DNA of 52,324 nt, taken from CAYZHV01 sp046541355 (GTDB lineage Bacteria; Spirochaetota; Spirochaetia; DSM-27196; Alkalispirochaetaceae). Below are positions 48,889-52,324 of this stretch, piece by piece. Positions within the stretch are counted from its first letter, which is position 1, and every line of letters starts with the position of its first letter. A model generated the notes under the pieces. It had not been told where the DNA came from, made no database searches, and saw nothing but the letters and a program-made list of their open reading frames with translations. The stretch covers positions 1 to 52,324 of the forward strand of contig JBKHDM010000007.1 of the NCBI GenBank assembly GCA_046541355.1, given 5' to 3'. Position numbers and translations under genes: made by a program.

Positions 48889-50901
48889 GTGAAAGACCTA
48901 CTCTCCGAGCTCAACCCTGAACAACGTAGCGCCGTCACCACCCTCGATGGCCCCCTGCTCATCATCGCCGGGGCGGGCTCCGGAAAGACGAGGGTGATAA
49001 CCTACCGGATCGCCCATATGCTCGCTCAAAGGATCATGGGGGAGCAGATTCTCGCCCTCACCTTTACCAACAAGGCGGCCAACGAGATGAAGCACCGGGT
49101 CCGGGAACTCGCGGGGGCCGAGGCGAAGGAGCTCACCGTCTCGACCTTTCACGCCTTCGGACTCACAATCCTGCGGCGCTACTACCGCAGGGTCGGGCTT
49201 CGGGAGAACTTTACCATCTACGACACCGGTGATCAGATCGCCCTGCTCAAGGAGACCGCCCGGGAGGAGGGCGTACCACCGGAGGAACTCAACCTCACGG
49301 ACCTCATTTCCCTGTTCTCCCGAATAAAAACCGGAAGCACACCGATCACACTGCTCACCCCGGAGTACCAACAGCTCTACCGGAGTTATCAGTCCCACCT
49401 GCGCCTGTACAACGCCGTAGACTTTGACGATCTCATCGTGGAGCCTGGGCTCCTTCTGAAGGAGAGTGAGAAGGCGCGAACCTACTATCAGGAGCGGTTC
49501 CGCTACATCATGGTGGATGAGTTCCAGGACACCTCCGCAAACCAGTATGAGCTGCTCCATACCCTTGGCGCCGAGAGCCGCAACGTCTGCGTTGTCGGAG
49601 ACGACGACCAGTCGATCTACTCCTGGCGCGGAGCGAACTACACCAACCTCGTCAACTTCGAACGGGACTTTCCCGAGCGTCTGGAGGTCAAGCTCGAGCA
49701 GAACTACCGCTCCACCGGCACGATCCTCGAGGCGGCAAACCAGCTTATCGCCAACAACACCAACCGGAAGGGCAAGGAGCTGTGGACAGGCAGCGAGGGG
49801 GGCCATCCGATCGAGCTCTACTACGCCGAGGACGACAACGATGAGGCTCGGTTTATCGCCGAGCAGATAAAAACGCTCGCTCTCCGGGAACAGATCCCCT
49901 ACGCCGAAATGGGGGTTCTTGTCCGCACCAACGCCCTCTCCCGACTCCTGGAGGAGTCGCTTCTTGCAGAAAACATCCCCTACCACATCTCCGGAGGCCA
50001 GAGCTTTTTTCAGCGCCGGGAGGTCAAGGATCTCATTGCCTACCTGCGGGTCTTCCAGAATCCTGACGATGACATCAGCCTCCTGCGGATACTCAACACC
50101 CCGCGCCGCGGTATCGGCCGCCGAACCCTCGAGCAGCTTACCGAGTTGAGCCAGAGCCGCTCCTGCTCCCTCTTTTCGGCAATCTCCCTGGTCGTTCACG
50201 ACGGCGCCCTGCCGGTGGCCGGGACGATCAGGCAAGACCTCGCAAGCTTTGTCGAACTTGTGGAGGAGTATCAGCACCTGCTCACGGAGAAGTACAAGAT
50301 CCACAAAGCCCTGGAAAAACTGATGCATCAGGTCGATTACTGGGCGTACCTCGTTGTGGAGCATCAGAAGAACGACAAGATTGCAAAGTGGAAATGGCGA
50401 AACATGAACCTCTTTGTCGAAATCGCCAAGAGGTACGAGATCGACCCGGACAACGTAAACCCGTCGCTACCCGGCTTTCTCAACCGGATCACCCTCCAGG
50501 GGCGGGATGAGGTGGCGGATGATGAGCAGGGCAGCTCCGATAAGATCCACCTCATGACGATTCACGCCGCAAAGGGGCTTGAACATCGGGTGGTCTTTCT
50601 CGCCGGCGTGGAGGACGGAGTAATACCCCACGCCAGGGCGATCGAGGAGGATCCGGCAAATCTCGAGGAGGAGCGGCGACTCTTCTATGTCGCCATAACC
50701 AGGGCGCGGGAGAAGCTGATCATGAGCGTCGCCGGAAAACGACGCATCATGCGGGAGCTCGTCGAAATGAGCCCCTCCCCCTTTCTCCAGGAGATCCCGG
50801 AATCCCTCATCTCCGTGAGAGAGAGGGACGCCCTGGTGGATAAGGAAGAGGGAAGCGCCTACTTCGCCCAGCTCCGGGAGCGGTTACGCGGGAGAGAGTA
50901 G
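48889..50901 (+). CDS. UvrD/Rep/PcrA-family DNA helicase
   Basis: 670 aa from a GTG. Helicase motifs: LNPEQRSAV (Q motif), GAGSGKTRVITYRIAHM (Walker A), FTNKAANEMKHR (Ia), VDEFQDTSANQYELL (II), GDDDQSIYSWRGA (III), LEQNYRST (IV), LMTIHAAKGLEHRVVFLAGVEDGVIP (V) and EEERRLFYVAITRAREKL (VI). This is a 3'-5' superfamily 1 helicase for repair and replication restart. It is slightly shorter than E. coli UvrD (720 aa), the C-terminus ending soon after motif VI as in Rep. Probably read with the methyltransferase gene. Confidence 0.96.
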   Translation: MKDLLSELNPEQRSAVTTLDGPLLIIAGAGSGKTRVITYRIAHMLAQRIMGEQILALTFTNKAANEMKHRVRELAGAEAKELTVSTFHAFGLTILRRYYRRVGLRENFTIYDTGDQIALLKETAREEGVPPEELNLTDLISLFSRIKTGSTPITLLTPEYQQLYRSYQSHLRLYNAVDFDDLIVEPGLLLKESEKARTYYQERFRYIMVDEFQDTSANQYELLHTLGAESRNVCVVGDDDQSIYSWRGANYTNLVNFERDFPERLEVKLEQNYRSTGTILEAANQLIANNTNRKGKELWTGSEGGHPIELYYAEDDNDEARFIAEQIKTLALREQIPYAEMGVLVRTNALSRLLEESLLAENIPYHISGGQSFFQRREVKDLIAYLRVFQNPDDDISLLRILNTPRRGIGRRTLEQLTELSQSRSCSLFSAISLVVHDGALPVAGTIRQDLASFVELVEEYQHLLTEKYKIHKALEKLMHQVDYWAYLVVEHQKNDKIAKWKWRNMNLFVEIAKRYEIDPDNVNPSLPGFLNRITLQGRDEVADDEQGSSDKIHLMTIHAAKGLEHRVVFLAGVEDGVIPHARAIEEDPANLEEERRLFYVAITRAREKLIMSVAGKRRIMRELVEMSPSPFLQEIPESLISVRERDALVDKEEGSAYFAQLRERLRGRE

Positions 50902-50943
50902 GTTCGCGGGGGTCCCTGCCAACAGGGACGGACCATCCCGCCC

Positions 50944-51024
50944 CGGCCGCCACGGAGAGCGCGGCCGCCCGGGAGAGCGCGGCCGCCCCGGAGAGCCCGC
51001 CGCCCCGGAGAGCGCGGCCGCCAC
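50944..51024. repeat. 18-bp GC-rich tandem repeat
   Basis: About four and a half units of 18 bp (consensus CGGCCGCCCCGGAGAGCG; one unit is 17 bp). It lies between the helicase and cupredoxin genes and holds several GCGGCCGC palindromes. Units differ at a few bases. Non-coding; the one 17-bp unit breaks any frame. Confidence 0.85.
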
Positions 51025-51073
51025 GACCACCCTATAGAAGAGGGGGCGTGTTCCGGCGGGCTCGCCGGTCGCG

Positions 51074-51454
51074 TTACTCCTCGACGATAAAATTGCCCCA
51101 CATCCCCTGGGCTCGATGGTTACCGACACTGCAGTAGAACTCGAAGGTTCCCGCCTCGTCCGCTTCAAACTCGATAGTCTCGGATTGACCCCCGGAAAAC
51201 TGGGAAGTCGCGGCGTCAAACTCATCAAGAACCCAGTCGTGGAAGCCGCCACCGTTCTCGTAGGTGAGGCGAATCCGGTCGCCTAGGTTGACCCGGATCT
51301 CCCTGGGGATAAAATCGAAACCGTCGTTGGTGACTGTTATCTCTTTGACCGACTCCTCACTATCGGTAAGGTCGACAACCTCCTGGGCCACAAGGGGCGC
51401 CCCGAAGGAGAGGAGGAGCAGAATCATCATAATTGCCGTCGCACATCGTCTCAT
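51074..51454 (-). CDS. Exported blue-copper protein (cupredoxin)
   Basis: 126 aa from the ATG at 51454. Signal peptide (ATAIMMILLLLSFGAPLVAQ), then a single plastocyanin/halocyanin-like domain with the type 1 copper ligands: His in GGGFHDWVLDE, Cys in EFYCSVGNHR, His in NHR and Met in QGMWG. It would carry one electron in the periplasm. The spacing C-x4-H-x4-M is that of plastocyanin-type cupredoxins. Its redox partners are not in the window. Confidence 0.88.
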   Translation of the reverse strand: MRRCATAIMMILLLLSFGAPLVAQEVVDLTDSEESVKEITVTNDGFDFIPREIRVNLGDRIRLTYENGGGFHDWVLDEFDAATSQFSGGQSETIEFEADEAGTFEFYCSVGNHRAQGMWGNFIVEE

Positions 51455-51566
51455 AACAAAACAATAGGTATCCCTGCTCCAAGAGGGCAATACAATTCTC
51501 ACCAGGAGTGTTCAGGCAAAGCCAGGAGGCGACAGAACCGCGTCCCGGGTCACCGAAGGTGGCGCT

Positions 51567-52064
51567 CTACCGAGCGCCTTTTTTGACCATCAGCAGGAAC
51601 ATCGCCCCGGGACCGACCACCGCCGCCACGATAAACTGGTAGGCGTAGAGGGAAGGAAGGGCCCAGACCGCCGCGCCGGCGCCGATCTGGAGCAGCCCTC
51701 CGGTGATAAAGGTCGAGGGCGTCCACCAGATCGCGTTGAGCAGGAAGGCAACCCCCATGAGGACCAGCCAGAATCCGCCAAGATTGATAGGCGACAGCCA
51801 GCCGAAGCCTGGCCAGCCGAAGGAACCAAAGGATGCGACCATCCCGAATGCGAGCACCACGATCCAGAGGATCAGGATATTGCGAAGCCGGGCCACCTTG
51901 AAAGACATGTACATAAACATCGGTATGAGTCCGATAACCGTCAGACCGGTCCAGACCCAGTTGATGCCCGGGGCCTGCCAGTAATGGGTCCAGACCCAGC
52001 CGACAAGCTCGACGATCCCCCAGACGAAAAAGACGATTCGCGGTTTGTTCCAGAACGTTGCCAT
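51567..52064 (-). CDS. Five-helix integral membrane protein, unknown
   Basis: 165 aa from the ATG at 52064. Trp-rich and almost entirely hydrophobic: helices around residues 8-27 (IVFFVWGIVELVGWVWTHY), 35-52, 60-80, 95-115 and 125-158. No family recognised. The frame extends upstream, but that part is not membrane-like and has no better start. It is read in the same direction as the cupredoxin gene with 112 bp between; a shared role in electron transfer is speculation. Confidence 0.65.
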   Translation of the reverse strand: MATFWNKPRIVFFVWGIVELVGWVWTHYWQAPGINWVWTGLTVIGLIPMFMYMSFKVARLRNILILWIVVLAFGMVASFGSFGWPGFGWLSPINLGGFWLVLMGVAFLLNAIWWTPSTFITGGLLQIGAGAAVWALPSLYAYQFIVAAVVGPGAMFLLMVKKGAR

Positions 52065-52196
52065 GGAAAGAAGGTACTCAAGGCCCCCTTGAAAAGCACT
52101 ACCTCCCGCGCCGGTACAGCCCGGGAGTTCGACTTCTCCCAGCTTCTCTCGTTTCCCAGCTCGACCTGCGGCCCCGTCCGCTGCTGTCGCCGTTTC

Positions 52197-52226
52197 TTGA
52201 CCCGAAAATCGCGGCCCGAGTAGTAT
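52197..52226 (+). promoter_or_regulatory. Promoter of the tRNA-Leu gene
   Basis: TTGACC (52197-52202), 18 bp, TAGTAT (52221-52226), about 50 bp before the mature tRNA 5' end. Confidence 0.5.
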
Positions 52227-52277
52227 AGAGCCGCAGCCGGGCACCAGCCACCGCCGCCCGGCAGCGTCCCGACCTCC

Positions 52278-52324
52278 GCCGGGGTGGTGAAATTGGTAGA
52301 CACAGGAGACTTAAAATCTCCCGG
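52278..52324 (+). tRNA. tRNA-Leu (UAA), 5' part; cut by window edge
   Basis: Starts GCCGGGGTGGTG, with a D-loop AAATTGGTAGACAC and an anticodon arm in which the GGAGA and TCTCC stem closes the loop CTTAAAA, giving anticodon TAA. The variable arm and 3' half lie beyond the window. Confidence 0.93.

Noticed and set aside
48898..50364. 488-codon minus-strand frame
   Set aside because: Antisense to the helicase gene, whose motifs are complete.
50944..51024. CRISPR array
   Set aside because: 18-bp units without spacers, and no cas genes in the window.

Overview
The window is GC-rich, gene-dense bacterial chromosome. The gene content suggests a free-living, salt-adapted spirochaete of the Spirochaeta/Alkalispirochaeta kind. 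The pointers are a PnrA/BmpA-type nucleoside ABC importer, a chemoreceptor, acidic low-complexity exported proteins, a fused trehalose synthase/phosphatase, a Na+-pump rhodopsin and a Na+-type membrane pyrophosphatase. This is inference from gene content; there is no rRNA, and the only tRNA (Leu-UAA) is cut by the right edge.

Layout. 1-7.2 kb: two exported proteins behind a possible sigma-54 promoter, then a signalling block (degenerate-GGDEF/EAL phosphodiesterase, chemoreceptor with a 24-bp C-terminal repeat, STAS protein coupled to a 391-aa protein that looks like a degenerate GHKL ATPase). 7.2-12 kb: a poorly coding stretch, a K+-dependent membrane pyrophosphatase with a coupled unknown gene, and Ada. 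12-14.1 kb: an NDQ (KR2-type) rhodopsin divergent from a MerR/B12-fold regulator of the CarH/LitR kind. 14.1-19.7 kb: outer-membrane-like proteins, a PAS histidine kinase, a YyaL-type thioredoxin-fold protein and a metallo-beta-lactamase-fold hydrolase. 19.9-25.5 kb: minus-strand gpmA-CYTH-HAD-lipid kinase operon, sufS-sufU, and Mn-type superoxide dismutase. 25.6-34.7 kb: an orphan binding protein, a flavoprotein reductase, dacA, a YhhQ-type transporter and the BMP importer, mostly overlapping end to end. 35-47.9 kb: thymidine-kinase-like protein, otsA-otsB fusion, FAH-family enzyme, HisC-like aminotransferase, SanA-like protein, HEAT protein, lipoprotein, a 651-aa unknown, DnaQ-like exonuclease, phosphoglucomutase and phosphoglycolate phosphatase. 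48-52.3 kb: RNA methyltransferase, UvrD/PcrA helicase, an 18-bp tandem repeat, a cupredoxin, a small membrane protein and the tRNA.

Two things stand out. First, a light-driven Na+ pump and a Na+-type pyrophosphatase lie 2.1 kb apart (end to end), and the pump shares its upstream region with a CarH-like regulator and a candidate operator. This looks like a light/PPi-powered sodium module in a salt-adapted cell. Second, four dispersed elements of 159-163 bp share about 20-bp terminal inverted repeats (TGTCCTCCACCCTGGGGAT core) but have mostly dissimilar interiors. They carry no gene; two are flanked by TA, as expected for IS630/Tc1-type MITEs. One supplies the last seven codons of the lipid kinase gene.

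Several sigma-70-like promoters share a TTGAC(C/A) -35 box with a loose TANNNT -10 box at 17-18 bp. Long antisense reading frames are common because of the GC content and have been left out.
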